From assembly GCA_037447655.1 (NCBI GenBank), contig JBBHKE010000516.1:219322-283321 (forward strand): a DNA stretch of 64,000 bases. The letters run 5' to 3'. Made by a program: the position numbers and the translations under genes. Position 1 is the stretch's first letter. Every line of letters begins with the position of its first letter. A model generated the notes under the pieces. That model saw only the letters and a program-made list of their open reading frames with translations, was not told the origin of the DNA and made no database searches. This DNA is from Zygnema cylindricum. Its lineage: Eukaryota; Streptophyta; Zygnematophyceae; Zygnematales; Zygnemataceae. Shown piece by piece: positions 24,052 through 36,215 of the stretch.

Positions 24052-27000
24052 ATGGCTGGTCTTCAAGCAGTTTGTAACATAACAACTGCGTCCGTTTCTT
24101 CAAAGCTTCAAAATGAGAACTTAGTCTTACAAAGAAGCAAAGCTCAACTTTCCTGTGATTTATTTCCTTCCAAGAATTTCAAGCCATCCATTTCTCTTCA
24201 TAAGAAAAGCTCCTCCAAAACTTTGAAGTCTGTGCAGATTTCTGCCAAAGCTGTCGCAGTGAATGTAGAGACTGCTGTGGAAGGTCTCAATATTGCTGAA
24301 GATGTCACTCAGGTATTCCTCCCGAAACAAAAGACTCATTGTTTTTTTATGTGACGAATTTCAGGCGAATTTAGATGCCAGGTAAGCTTGCTATTCGTTT
24401 GAAGGAATAAGCTGTTATTTGCAGAAGGAATAAGCTAGTTGTAGAAGAAATAAGCTATTTGTTGAAGGATTAAAGCTATTTCTAGAAGGATAAGCTGTTC
24501 ATTGGAGGTATAAGCCATTTGTAGAAGGTTATTTTAGAAGGACCATGCTATATGTAGAAGGAATAAACTACTTGTTGAAGGAATAAGCCATCTGTAGTAG
24601 GAAAAAGCTATTCGCCAAAGATATAAGCTGCTTGTAGATTTTTTTTGGATTTTTATTTGTTTGAACAGCTGTTTGAGTTTAGCTTTTCGTTCTTTGTTTC
24701 GGCATCAACCAAAAGTTGCTGCAACATAGCATCTTTACAGTGTCGCTGATGATATTCTGGTTTTATTGATGATTTGGAAGCTGCCACGTTGAAATTCGAT
24801 TGTTCTCGTGAGTATTATCTAGGTTTGGAGAACTTTAATCGGATGATAACAAAAGATAATTGGAAAACTACAACGTGTATCACTGTAGTGTTAATGTTTT
24901 TTCTCGTGCGCACCTGCCGGATTATTAATCCAAAGGCTGCAGGGATTGCCACGCTTATGGAAAAAAGTCGATTTAAATGGTGGAAAACATGACCATTAGT
25001 GACACGCGGTGTCGTTAACAAATGAGTGTTTTGTTTTGTTTGACAATTATGGAAAGTTTCAGAATGTGTGTATGTTGACTTTATGAGATGCTTTTTCTGG
25101 CTGATATGGGTGTTTTAAATTTTCTCACTTTGGACATTTTGTGGGCACAACTATTATGTGATGCTTTCAATTTGTGTTCTGTTTTGTCATTAGTTTTAAG
25201 TTTGAAGTTGTGTCTTCTTTTTGGACATTAGTTTCAATTTTTGCCTTCTTTTGACATTGGTTTGTTTAAGTGTGTTCTTTTTGGCATTACTTCAAATTTT
25301 TAATTTATGTCTTCTGTTTGACATTACCTTCAGTTTGAGTTTTCTGTTTGATATTAATTTTAGTTTGCGTCTCTTGCAAGAAAATAGTCTGGACCCATCA
25401 TGCATTTGACACATCAATAACTAACTCACATAGAGCTTTTTTTTATGCTTCTATGTTACGATATCTTATTACAATATTGACCTCTCAATTTCTTCTAAAC
25501 GTCACTTGATTGTAGTATATATTTTTGGTGATTTGGTCCATTGATTAGCCTGGATTTATGCAATGATTCATTAATGTATCTTAGGTAATGCATACTTGTC
25601 AAATATTCCTGTACAAAATAATGAAGCCATATATAGCATGGGTACATGATTAGAATAGACGGGAAGAAGAAGTTATATGCTAACTCATAATCACAAAAAC
25701 TAGGATATGCCGGTTTTGTAATTTTCTTTTTTTCTTTCTGTTGTTTTCTAGTTTTTGTGCTCAATCCTTGCACTTAAAATTAGTGTCTGAACTAGTTATG
25801 GCGAGAGGTATAGTCAGGCTGTATTTTTATTTCATGTTTCCTGTAAACTATACTTTGTTTCCAAACTTTTTAGAATCACACTCTTTGATAAACTATACTC
25901 TTTAGTATACTGTACTATTTTCTGGACCATAAATCTTTTTCTTCGATAGACCACATTCAATACTTATCTGTATTTACAAATTTTTGTTGAAGATTCATCT
26001 TCAAACGTAGTAGGTTTTGGAAGTTCAAGTATAGGTTTATGATTTTTTTAATTTAACATTTGAAAGAGTTTTGATTTTTGTTTCTGTTGACTGGATTATT
26101 TTGATTCGTTTTCATTTGGTTCATATTCGTTTTGATTCATATTCATTTTAATTCGTATTCATTTTGATTCCTATTTATTGTGTTTCATAGTCATTTTGAT
26201 TGATATTCGCTTTTTCTGACGTTTTTCCTTTCTGTTGTTTACCTTTGTTTGGGTTTCTGCTTACTGAGTCAACTGGATTGCGGGCTTATTCTAGTTTGTC
26301 TCTGCTTGGCTTATTTCTCGATCATCTTTTTATTATTAGACGTTTTTAGTTATTAAAAACCTTCTTAAACTATTTTGACTTGTTTGACCTTCGTGGAACT
26401 GGTTATGATCTCTGTTATGTGAGCTAATGTGATTATGGGCTTAATCTTGAATTGACTAACCTGACTTGTTAACTTGCATTGACTTGTGCTGACTTGCGTC
26501 TGTTGCTTGGCCATTTATCGACTTTTTGTTGACTTTCATTGACTTCTGGTGACTTTTATGAGTTGTAGTGATTTTTTTTGGAGGTAATTGGCAAAAAATC
26601 CACTTTCATTGACTTGTTGTATGGGAATTTGCTGACTTTTGTGGACTTCTGTTGACTTTTTTGCAGTTAATTGGCAAGACGCCAATGGTGTACCTGAACA
26701 AAGTTGTGGAGGGGTGTGTGGCCAATATTACGGCCAAACTGGAAATTATGGAGCCATGCTGCAGCGTCAAGGACAGGTGCTGGAAGGGTGGGAAAAGCTG
26801 GGCAGAGAAAATGGAGGGAATGACAGATGGAAAGCTCAGGGAGAGTGAAGAAAAGAGAGAGGGTGGAAGGTGGACAGGCGGACAGGCGGACAGGCTGAGA
26901 GAGAAAAAGTGTATAAGATGGAAGAATTATTGAGGTTTTTTATCATGTTGCTGTGTTTTGCAGAATAGCATTGAGCATGATTAGCGATGCTGAAGAGAAG

Positions 27001-28871
27001 GGAGCCATTCAGGCAGGAAAGGTATTTTCTTAATCCCACTGGGTCAGTAGTAGGTTAATTACACGTACGTGATACGAGCGACAGCATGCCTGTTAGAGTG
27101 TGTAGATAATTCCCCTAGATAGCTGATTACTTAGTTTTGATCATTGAAAAGGATTAAAATTTCTGTTGTTTAGAGAATGTGGTTTAGAGAACTTGTCTGG
27201 ATGAAACTTATGTGAGGAGAGGAGATTAAGATCTGGTGCATGTGAGTAGCACATCAGTGACCCTGGTTTAATCATCAAAGTGAAATAAAGTGACCAGTAG
27301 CACTCGCCCCGGTTTGTTTTCAATTTGGATCAAACCAAATGTTTCAGTTTGAATTCCGCGTTTAATCGCCAGGATTTGAACGCGGCGAGTTTCGAAAGTA
27401 AAGAGCGCTTAAACTTTTTCTTTTTAGTTTAGGTTAAGGAAAAAGGTTAAGAAATTAAAAAACCTAAACTCAGTTGAAGAATTTACGAACTAAACGTTTC
27501 AGGTGAAGTAGTCGAACCAGTTCAACCGTTCACCTGTTTTTTTTGAGCAATGAAAAACTCCCCGTATCTGGCCCGGCCCACCAGCCCTGTTTCACTCTGT
27601 CCCTCCCCCTCGCCTCCACACCTGTATCTTCCTGTGCATCCGTACATAGGTTTAACCAAGTTTGGGTGCGCCGAACCGAACCAATTGGTTTCTGGGATTG
27701 CTCGAACCAAACTGATAAAGAAGCCTGTCAAACCGTGTGGCAAAAAAACGTTTTATCGATTTGAATCAGTTTCATCCCAAACCGGGCTGAGTGCTAGTTA
27801 CTAGAGAAAAAGCTGGAAAGAAATGGTTCAAATTTTCATGTATGACCTTGGAACAAATGCTGGCCTTATTGTTGTTCTAATATATGTCTTTAAAACAAAT
27901 TTTGGCATTAATCATCAGATTCCTAAGTATCCAGAAAAATCCTGACCACGTATGGCTTAATGTTGTCTTCTTTCAGAAGTTTTTGAAGTCTAATTTGACC
28001 AATGGAGTGTTGGAGGAGAGTGACAGAGCATTTTGGTGGAGCCTACAAGTGGAAATACTGGTATTGGACTTGCTTTTATCGCTGCTGCAAAGGGGTACAA
28101 ATTGATTTTAACGATGCCGGCTTCTATGAGTTTGGAACGTCGAATTCTTCTTCGAGCTTTCGGGGCAGAGCTTATTCTCACTGATCCCTCCAAAGGCATG
28201 AAGGGAGCTGTCTTAAAAGCAGAGGAAATTGTGAAAAAGACACCTAACTCCTACATGCTACAACAGTTTGAGAATCCAGCAAATCCCAAGGTGAGTTTTA
28301 GAGCTGGGTATTTTAAAGGAATTTTCTTAGACGTTCCTGTTGGGAAGAAGAAAAAATACAAATCTATTTCCATGTTTCAAGGCTGGCAGTGGTGAAATGC
28401 ATCCTTGTGAATTTTGCATATTTAAGGGAGTTGTGTTTTCTGGTCATTTTTCGGTTCAGGAAGAGGTGTATCAAAGTTTAAAAAATATTTTCCTGGTGGG
28501 TCTATATGTTATTTTCTACACCTTCACTTTGACCTTGACCTGGACCTTAACTTGAACTTCAAATTCCAGTCTTTGAATCAACTCGGATTTTAACCTTTCT
28601 CTCTCCCCTCCCCCTTCTTTTCCCCCCCTTTCTCCCCCTCGCCCCCCCCCCCCTCTCTCTCTCCCCCCCCCACGCGCTCTCGCTCTCTCGGCGCCCCCCC
28701 CCCTCTCTCTCCCCCGCCGCGCTCTCCCCCCGCTCTCGCTCCCCTCCCCCCTCTCCCGCCCCCCTCTCCGCTCCCCCCCTCTCTCTCCCCCCCCACTCTC
28801 GCCCCCTCTCTCTCCCCCCCCTCTCTCTCTCCCCCCCTCTCTCTCCTCTCCCTCTCTCCCCTCTCTCTCCC

Positions 28872-28902
<31 letters not shown>

Positions 28903-28922
28903 CTCTCGTCTCTCTCTCTCTC

Positions 28923-29005
<83 letters not shown>

Positions 29006-29338
29006 CTCCCTCCCTCCCTCCCTCCCTCCCCTCCCTCCCTCCCTCCCTCCCTCCTCCCTCCCTCCCTCCCTCCCTCCCTCCCTCCCTCCCCTCCCTCCCT
29101 CCCTTCCTCTCTCCCCCCCTCTCTCTCTCCCTCTCTCTCTCTCCCTCCTCTCTCCTCTCCCCCTCCCTCTCTCTGCTTGTGTGTGTCTCAGGTCCATTTT
29201 GAAACCACAGGTCCGGAGATCTGGGAGGACACTGCTGGGAAAGTGGACATTCTGGTGGCTGGCATTGGAACTGGAGGAACCATCACTGGGGCAGGAGGCT
29301 TCCTCAAGAGCAAGAAGCCAGATTTCAAAGTTGGTAGC

Positions 29339-29409
<71 letters not shown>

Positions 29410-32179
29410 CCTCTCTGCCCCCCAAAAGAGCAAGAAGCTAGAGTTTAAGATTGTTAACGGATATGTTCAAGTAAATGCTGGGTTAAGGAGCCCTTTCTTG
29501 TTTACTGCGTTTATGGAATTTTGAATGGTGAAGTTCCTCAGGGATGGCTGCTTTTAGTATATCGGATACTTATCACAGGATTTCTTGAAGTTTATTAAAT
29601 TAAGATCAGAAGGTAGTTTATACGGCTGTCTTGGCTTGTGTCTCTCGTGCCTAATACTTATTCTTTTTTCTTGGGTTGGTTAAATAGGTTGTTTGGTGTC
29701 GAGCCAACTGAAAGCAACATTCTATCAGGTGGAAAGCCAGGTAAGAACCTTTATCGTCTATAATAATGTTGCAAGGTCATGATTCGTTGTGTCACTTCTG
29801 TTTTTTTTTGTAATCCTGAATTTAAAATGCTGTTCTTTCTATGGAAACAGTTGGGAAGTCAATAGGGCTTTAATTATGCAGATTAACAAGCTGTGGTGCT
29901 TTTCCATGTTCTGGCCAGAGTTGTGATTCTTTTTCCTACCTAAAAAAGGAAAGAGAAAAGGAAAGAAAATGTCAATTTTTTGTCTTCCTGATAATGGATG
30001 GTTGTTGTCTGTTAAACAGGACCTCATAAGATTCAAGGAATTGGAGCAGGTTTTATCCCTGGAAATCTCGACGTCGGTTTACTGGATGAAGTGATTCAGG
30101 TGGGAATTGAACAGAGGAAACCCCCAAAAAGTCTTTGGAAATACCTTTAGCTGCATATCGTATCTTTTGCACAACTGGTGATCGGAGAGAGCGATAGGAG
30201 TCTGAAGTCCTGATAATTATCGTATGTTGGATATTTTGATGATGAGGAAGTAAAGAACATAACTGAAAGTACTAAACCTGATGACAGATGAGGTGATTGG
30301 TTTTTTTGTTGGCAAATCTCACCATCGAAGGTGGTTCGCTTCATTTTGAACGTGCCGTTTTTTTTTTTTTAATTGCTGTTTTTGCAGATCGCATTATTAC
30401 ACATTATTCAAGAACCTGTTATTTGTACATTTTGTCATTTATCCCCTGCTATATGGGTTGCATTACTAAAGAAAGGTGTCTTGTCAGAAGCAAATGGTGA
30501 TACCATGGGCGATGAAAGATCGATGTCAGTGATGTCTGATAATGTGGGTGATGTCATCTGTGACGAATGGGTGACGTCGGTGGAGCAGGTGACTGGAGAT
30601 GAGGCAGTGGAGATGGCTAAGCAGCTGGCCCTCAAGGAGGGACTTTTGGTAAGCTTCTATATTACTTCATTTGGAATGTGGGCTAATTGTGTAACAAAAG
30701 TTCCTCTCTCTTCAGATATGACGCACACCATTTGTATGGACTCATTAGTTCTGCGCACTTCAATTAAGTCTGGATCAAATTGAGTTTGGATTATACTCTA
30801 TTATGTGCTACGCCTCGCGCTTTTGCTCTTCGCTGGAAAGGAATGGCTTGAGGAAAGTTTGTGTTTCGCTTCTTCATCTCATTGCTTGTTGTGGTTTTAA
30901 AATCGAATTTTTACATATATATGTTTTTCTATTCTAATTACTGTGACAGTTCTAGTTGATGTATTAGTGAAAATGATCGAAATTTTTCATCCACCATGTT
31001 CTGGATAAACCAAATTATGTATGTCTGTTGGGCTCATTGTCTACACCATTATAAGGTGCTATGTATCATTTCTCCAAAGATTCGACCTTCACAAACATTT
31101 GAGTTTTACTTAAGCCAGGATATATTGAATTAGTTTGGAATTAACATGAACCTTTTTGTTCTTGTTGACCTTTACCATTCTGGATTATTAGTTAATAGTC
31201 CCATGTTTAATTAAAGTCGAGACGGCCAAAAATTGAGTTTCCAAGTGACGTGGCTGATTCTGAACCGTTTAAAGGATTAGCGTTAAGAAAAAAACTATTA
31301 GTGTTATTAATACTATTTTAGGTTCTCAAGTGCTAGTATTTAGGGGGGTCGATATTGTTCATAACACTAATAATGATACTTGGTGTACTTTGCAGACTTA
31401 TTACAATGGTTTTTTTTATGGTTTTTCCTGTGGCGTCTTTACCTGTGAATACATGAATTTTATTGCAAAAGTTGATATTTGAGGGCTTGAATCTCAATTG
31501 TTGATTTTTAAGTGGGTCATAAACAGACTGGGATATCTAGGTGTACTTCAACATGATAGTAAAACTCCTTTCGTCTTTAATTACAGAAATGGGTATGTGT
31601 ATTTACAAAATACCTTATATATTGAGATTTGGTGGTGTTTTTTTTGTCCCACAGGTTGGAATCTCTTCTGGAGCCGCAGTTGTGGCTGCTATTCGAGTCG
31701 CAAAAAAACCTGAAAACGCCGGAAAACTGATTTGTGTAAGACTCTTTACTTAATTTACTTTACTTTCCATTTTGCAATGGAAAACGTTACTTCTTATTTC
31801 ACCTGGTGTTCTTTTTTTGGCTTATTGGTTCTTATTAGTTTATCAATTGAGTACAAATACTCTTATGCGTTCATAAATAAAATTTATCAAGATCTAATAT
31901 CTTTCCCACATGCCACATCTGAAACACATTTACTTCCTTTTCGTGTTTTTTTTTGCTTAGTGATAGCTATTTCGGTGTTAGTCCATTTGCCTCCTTTTAG
32001 CTTTTCTTCTCTTTTGTCTTTTCCTTTTCCAAATCTGATATCTTCTCCAATTTTTCCTCCATTTTTTTTTTGTACAGGTAATTTTACCAAGTTTTGGAGA
32101 ACGCTATTTGTCATCAGTTCTTTTCCAGTCTATTCGGGAAGAAGCCGAAAAAATGCAGCCAGAACCTTTGGAAGCCTAG
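24052..32179 (+). CDS. Plastid-type cysteine synthase (O-acetylserine (thiol)lyase)
   Basis: PLP enzyme that makes cysteine from O-acetylserine and sulfide, here predicted to work in the plastid. Ten exons: 24052-24312, 26667-26776, 26964-27021, 28027-28290, 29192-29329, 29688-29740, 30020-30099, 30589-30648, 31655-31735, 32078-32179 (stop TAG). Exon 1 gives a Ser/Lys-rich transit-peptide-like N-terminus (about 65 residues), followed by LNIAEDVTQ. Family landmarks in order: [13 protein letters not shown] lysine in CSVKDR, substrate loop PTSGNTG, PLP-phosphate loop GTGGT, partner-binding loop [28 protein letters not shown]. The total is about 400 residues, the usual size for plastid forms. One oddity: canonical sites around exons 5 and 6 (phase 0 end, then GTTGTTTGGTGTCGAG) leave one base too many, so a frameshift, a sequence error or non-standard splicing must be assumed there. 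Confidence 0.92.
24385..24645 (+). repeat. Intron 1 minisatellite, ~25-bp unit GAAGGAATAAGCTATTTGTA
   Basis: About ten imperfect copies of GAAGGAATAAGCTATTTGTA lie in the first part of intron 1 of the plastid-type gene. Divergence between units is high. I see no function. Confidence 0.8.
26430..26666 (+). repeat. TTGACTT repeat before the exon 2 acceptor
   Basis: TTGACTT and variants recur about 15 times up to the acceptor TTTTTTGCAG of exon 2. The minus-strand paralogue carries a longer array of the same motif in the same place (11341-12070), so it either predates the gene duplication or arose twice from the same splice-site sequence. Confidence 0.75.
28597..29175 (+). repeat. 580-bp polypyrimidine tract in intron 4
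   Basis: Nearly pure C/T sequence: C-rich blocks, then (CT)n, then (CCCT)n, ending directly at the acceptor GTGTGTCTCAG of exon 5. A 288-codon Arg/Glu frame on the other strand is a by-product of the repeat. Together with a short CT tract at 29340-29415 it brackets exon 5. Confidence 0.9.
29425..29454 (+). repeat. Duplicate of the exon 5 3' end inside intron 5
   Basis: AAGAGCAAGAAGCTAGAGTT followed by TAAGATTGTT resembles the end of exon 5 at 29305-29334 (AAGAGCAAGAAGCCAGATTT, then CAAAGTTGGT). A (CT)n tract separates the two. The copy still codes KSKKLEFK in place of KSKKPDFK and has a GT after it. Confidence 0.7.
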
Positions 32180-33260
32180 AGTTCTTGGAAGTCAGTATAA
32201 TGTGGACTTGTATCTTACTAACTAGCTCTTAGAGAAATAATGTCGTCATTCATCTCATTTTTTGATAGATGATGGTCTTCGGATGGAACTTGCTCTTTTA
32301 TTTTTTATTATGTAAAAGAGAAAGTGACTTCGATGTACGTGTATCATGTTTAAACTTAGTTCTCAGTTGTTGTTTGATCACTTCTTTGCAGATGGAGTTT
32401 ACTAAATTTAAAAAAAGCTCAATTAAAAAAGCGTGATAGTTACTAAAATAGTTAAATGTTACCTGTGTGTGATGGACGCGCATGTTTGAGTTTGGGCGTA
32501 GCAATCATTTGATTTTTGTAATTACATAATAAGCTCTTTAAAAAAAATGATTTAAGGGGCCATTCGAGTACAGAAGTCTGAAATAAATGAAGGTGATCTC
32601 ATGGGTTCAGATTACGAAGTACTTTGTCATGACACAATCTGTATATTTGTTGACTTTCATGTTTAAGCAATGAATATACAGGAATACCCACTTTTAGCAC
32701 AGGTTGCAGTAATAACTCTTTAACCTTTAAATTCTTTAATCCCCTTTTAGCAAGGAGTCATAGAGAATTGAAGGATAATTTTTGTCCAGCGGGTGTACCA
32801 CTGATCTTTCATCAAAACTCGTGAAAACTTACGATACAAATGTTCTCTTACGATACAAATGTTCTTCTCAACACTTGCAAGAGTAACGTAGTTTCATTAT
32901 ATTGTAATATAATTCTGTCCCGGGAACCATTTGAAAATATTTGTATTGGTTTGTTTGCAACCATTCTCGACGCCCCGAAAGGGAGCTAGCCTCCTAACTG
33001 TTGATCTACAAGAGCAAAGACCTTATGTGGTAATTGTTGATGTATTCTTATATAATTTAGAAGGCACAATGGTAAACCATTTGGGTACACGAGATAGAAA
33101 GAGTAAAATAGAAAAAGACAAAAACCAAGACTGAAAAACCAAATTGCGGAAGGAAAGGAAAAAAGGCTAACGCCGAAAGAAGGGCAGGCCAACAACAGAC
33201 ATTGAAAGGGACAATAAGCACAAACGCTACCCAAAATTGCATGACCAAAGTTCAACATAT
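32180..33260. other. 3' flank of the plastid-type cysteine synthase
   Basis: AT-rich and gene-free. It would hold the 3' UTR and terminator, but no clear polyadenylation motif can be assigned. A direct repeat of CTTACGATACAAATGTTCT lies at about 32829-32868. Confidence 0.35.
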
Positions 33261-35130
33261 GAACCTATTAATAGCAACCCCTTAATATCCCTTAGGCTTG
33301 TTGGAGCACAGTGAGGGAGTTTTGGAACATGTCGGTAATACATAACAACAACAGGAGATCAAAGAGGGATTGAATCTTGCACTCATTTTGAAGATGTTGA
33401 TTAAAGATGATGATGAAAAGAAGTACGAGCTGAAGAAGGGCTCCCAAGCCCCCCCCCTTCTCGAAAGGATGTTAACTACCAAACAGAGGAAGTCATCCAA
33501 TGAAACTCCCAAACAACCAAAAATCCTGACCGCCATCATAACAAAATCATCCATAAAGTCGCGGGGGGCATAATCCTCTTTCAACATGTTGACCCATCCG
33601 ACGAACGACTGTAACCAAGGCGGGATTGGCCAAAACTATGTCACCAAAGGTATAAAATATCAATTTGCCGAGAAGAACTAATATATGAAGCCTCTCGTCA
33701 AACAGAATGCTTCCCCTCAAAAGATAAGTGTCGAAAATAGTCCCGTGTGGCTTGAGTCAACTCTTCCCAATGCGACCAACGGAGTAAATAGATACTATCA
33801 GGGTCAAGAACACGGTCGCACGAGTGAACGAGAGAGCCGAGTAAAGGTGGATGAGGGAAACCAAACATAAATCTGATGGCGGTGGTGGGTTTGAGGAGGC
33901 GTGAAACGTAGTGGAAAAAATATGTGTAGCCAATAGCCAAGCTCTAAGAGGGGGACGTTCTGCATGAGAGAACGAGCATGTTCAGAATCAAAGAATCATA
34001 GGGAAGCGCCTCGAGAACCTCGGTTTGAATGTTGGAACAAGATTTATCAAAATTTATTTCTTGGACACAGGTAACAGTTTCCGCAAGAAGCAGAAAAAAA
34101 ATCGGCATATCTGCTGAAGCAAAGGGAGGAAAAGAACAGGCCGCCTACAAAAGAGACCGTTGGAAGAAGAAGACATTGCCTGAAACACGAGGGATGATGG
34201 AAGTAAGACCGGAAGTATTCCTATCTAGAAAATTAGCGACAAGCGTCAAGACAATAAGGCAGCAACTCTCCGAGTAGGCTGTAGGCACCACATGTTGTGC
34301 AGAACTAAACCCAATCCCCTTGTAAAGATAGGAAGGATGCCTCAATGCGAGCTAATAAAGCACCAATTCCCCAAGTAGGCAATAGGTGCCACACGCGTTA
34401 TAAATACTAAAGCCAACCTCCTTGCAGAGACGGAAAGGGATGCCTGAATGTGAGCCCCAAGCCGACCACGATCATAAGCCCCACGGCATAATAAAGTGTG
34501 GAAGATATCCATGAGGCGGTCATCGGAGGCGGAAAGAGATGAGACAAAAGTTGGAGAGGGAGGGGAAGTGCGGTCGAGGTAGGAGGGGTGGAGGTTGAAG
34601 CACCTCGTCAAAAGAGCAAAAAAGCCACCTTAGGGTCAAGATGGTTGGAGAGGTCGTCCACATAGGACAAATGAGTCTCAAGACTAGAATCAAGTAACTC
34701 CGTCAAAAATGCTGAACACATGAATGCCCTCGCATGGAGTGCAGATTTGAAAACCATAATGGGGAGTGAAAGAAGGATGGGATATCAAAAGGTGACCAAG
34801 CAAGACACTTGGACGGTCGAAAAGAAAGGTTACGTTATGCCAAGCGATCTTTGAAAAATAATTCTGCCAGCACAAGGTCCTTAGGGCCCATGATATGTTT
34901 GTTATTTGCCACCAAAGGGGAAGAGGGGAAGGAGGAAGTGAAAGCCTAGTGGGCGCAGTAATGAGCAAGGGCAAATTAAGGTCCCCCAAGAGGGTCACTT
35001 TGACGAGCGACGATCCTAGAGGAAAGAGGAAACAATCCGAGTGAAGCATGGAAATAGACTTTATGAATGTCTCCAACCCAAATATGCTTTGTGAACATGT
35101 TGGCATCTCAAAGGGCACAAGAACTTTCTA
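33261..35130 (-). mobile_element. Possible decayed LINE-type retroelement
   Basis: Several minus-strand open fragments (35118-34690, 34611-34342, 33940-33698, 33587-33282) follow each other in a gene-like composition that differs from the flanks. The first contains SKIAWHNVTFLFDR, which recalls the region just after the fingers-palm of plant LINE reverse transcriptases. No catalytic YXDD box or endonuclease motif is seen. A tandem duplication of about 100 bp occurs at 34262-34460. Assignment is a weak inference; it could be another decayed coding repeat. Confidence 0.25.
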
Positions 35131-36215
35131 AGGAAAGTCGATGAATATGGAGTTACTTGTAAGAAAGAGATAACATAATCGTAGAAACAAACGAGTCAAG
35201 AAGTTGGTTTTGACAATGTCAACTAACTTATTTTTGATATGCCCAATGTTGAAAAAACTTAACAATGAGGGATGTTAAAAATAAGTTAATTAAAATAGGA
35301 GACAAATAGCGCAACCCCCTCAAGGCGTATCCTTTACCCTAAAAAACCTAATAAAACCCTGATAAAAGCACTGGAAAATCCCGTAACAGTAAGAAAGGTC
35401 CAGAATGTTTTTCTATGCAAATGGAAAAGTACAGTACTTTAGAGCATCACATGGAAACAGTCAAACGGCAGCAGTTACAGTTTTCGGGTATGACAATTTA
35501 TTGTTTTAGAATTAGTACTTTACCAGCGAAGGTTGAAAGTTAATTTTCAATTTTGAATGTTTAATACCACAAGTCCACAACCCATCCAAGCGTGACAAAG
35601 AAACTGATTGGTTGTTCAGACGACCTCCAATAGAATTGCAGAATTTTAAATTTGTTAATTCAAAATTCTGTCGCAATACCGCTTAGGCGGTATATAATTG
35701 CTTGTCGTCTGGTTTGTTTTTCCGTTTAAATCGCCGATCACCTGCAGCATTTTCCTGGCTCCAGGATACTGAGAAGTAGACGTTTGACAAAATCAAGGGG
35801 AGGATATATCAAAAATAGGCTAAAACCTTTCTTATTGCTTAAGCTGTTTTGTTTTATCGATTTAAAGCCAAGGTTTTGGTTTAAGGACAGAGTATTTTAA
35901 GATAACATCAAACAGGCCTTCTTAGCTGCAGGCTCAAACAGGCTTTCTAAGTTTCTTAGCTGCAGTTACTTGAAGAAATTGCAAAACCGTGCCCGACAGC
36001 AACAACCGCAATATCACTACCATGTATACATTGTTTTTTGGAAAAAAATCGTTTTTTTTTTTTTAATTATTATTTAATGAAAGCCGCTTTTTTTTTCTCG
36101 TGTTCTTTGCCCTGTCATTTGGTTTGAACCTTTTTGATTATTTTTAACCTTTAGAACAAAGAAAAAAAATTATAGCGTGTGGTTTTTCATATTGTTTATT
36201 CAAAAAATAATGCAG
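35131..36215. other. 5' flank and likely first intron of DMC1
   Basis: The first recognised DMC1 exon begins at 36216 behind an acceptor and in phase 2, so at least one upstream exon with the start codon should lie here or further left. I could not identify it. No other feature is visible apart from T-runs near 36050-36065. Confidence 0.35.

Noticed and set aside
28559-29425. 288-codon minus-strand frame rich in Arg and Glu
   Set aside because: It is the translation of a CT/GA microsatellite inside an intron of the cysteine synthase gene and overlaps exon 5 antisense.
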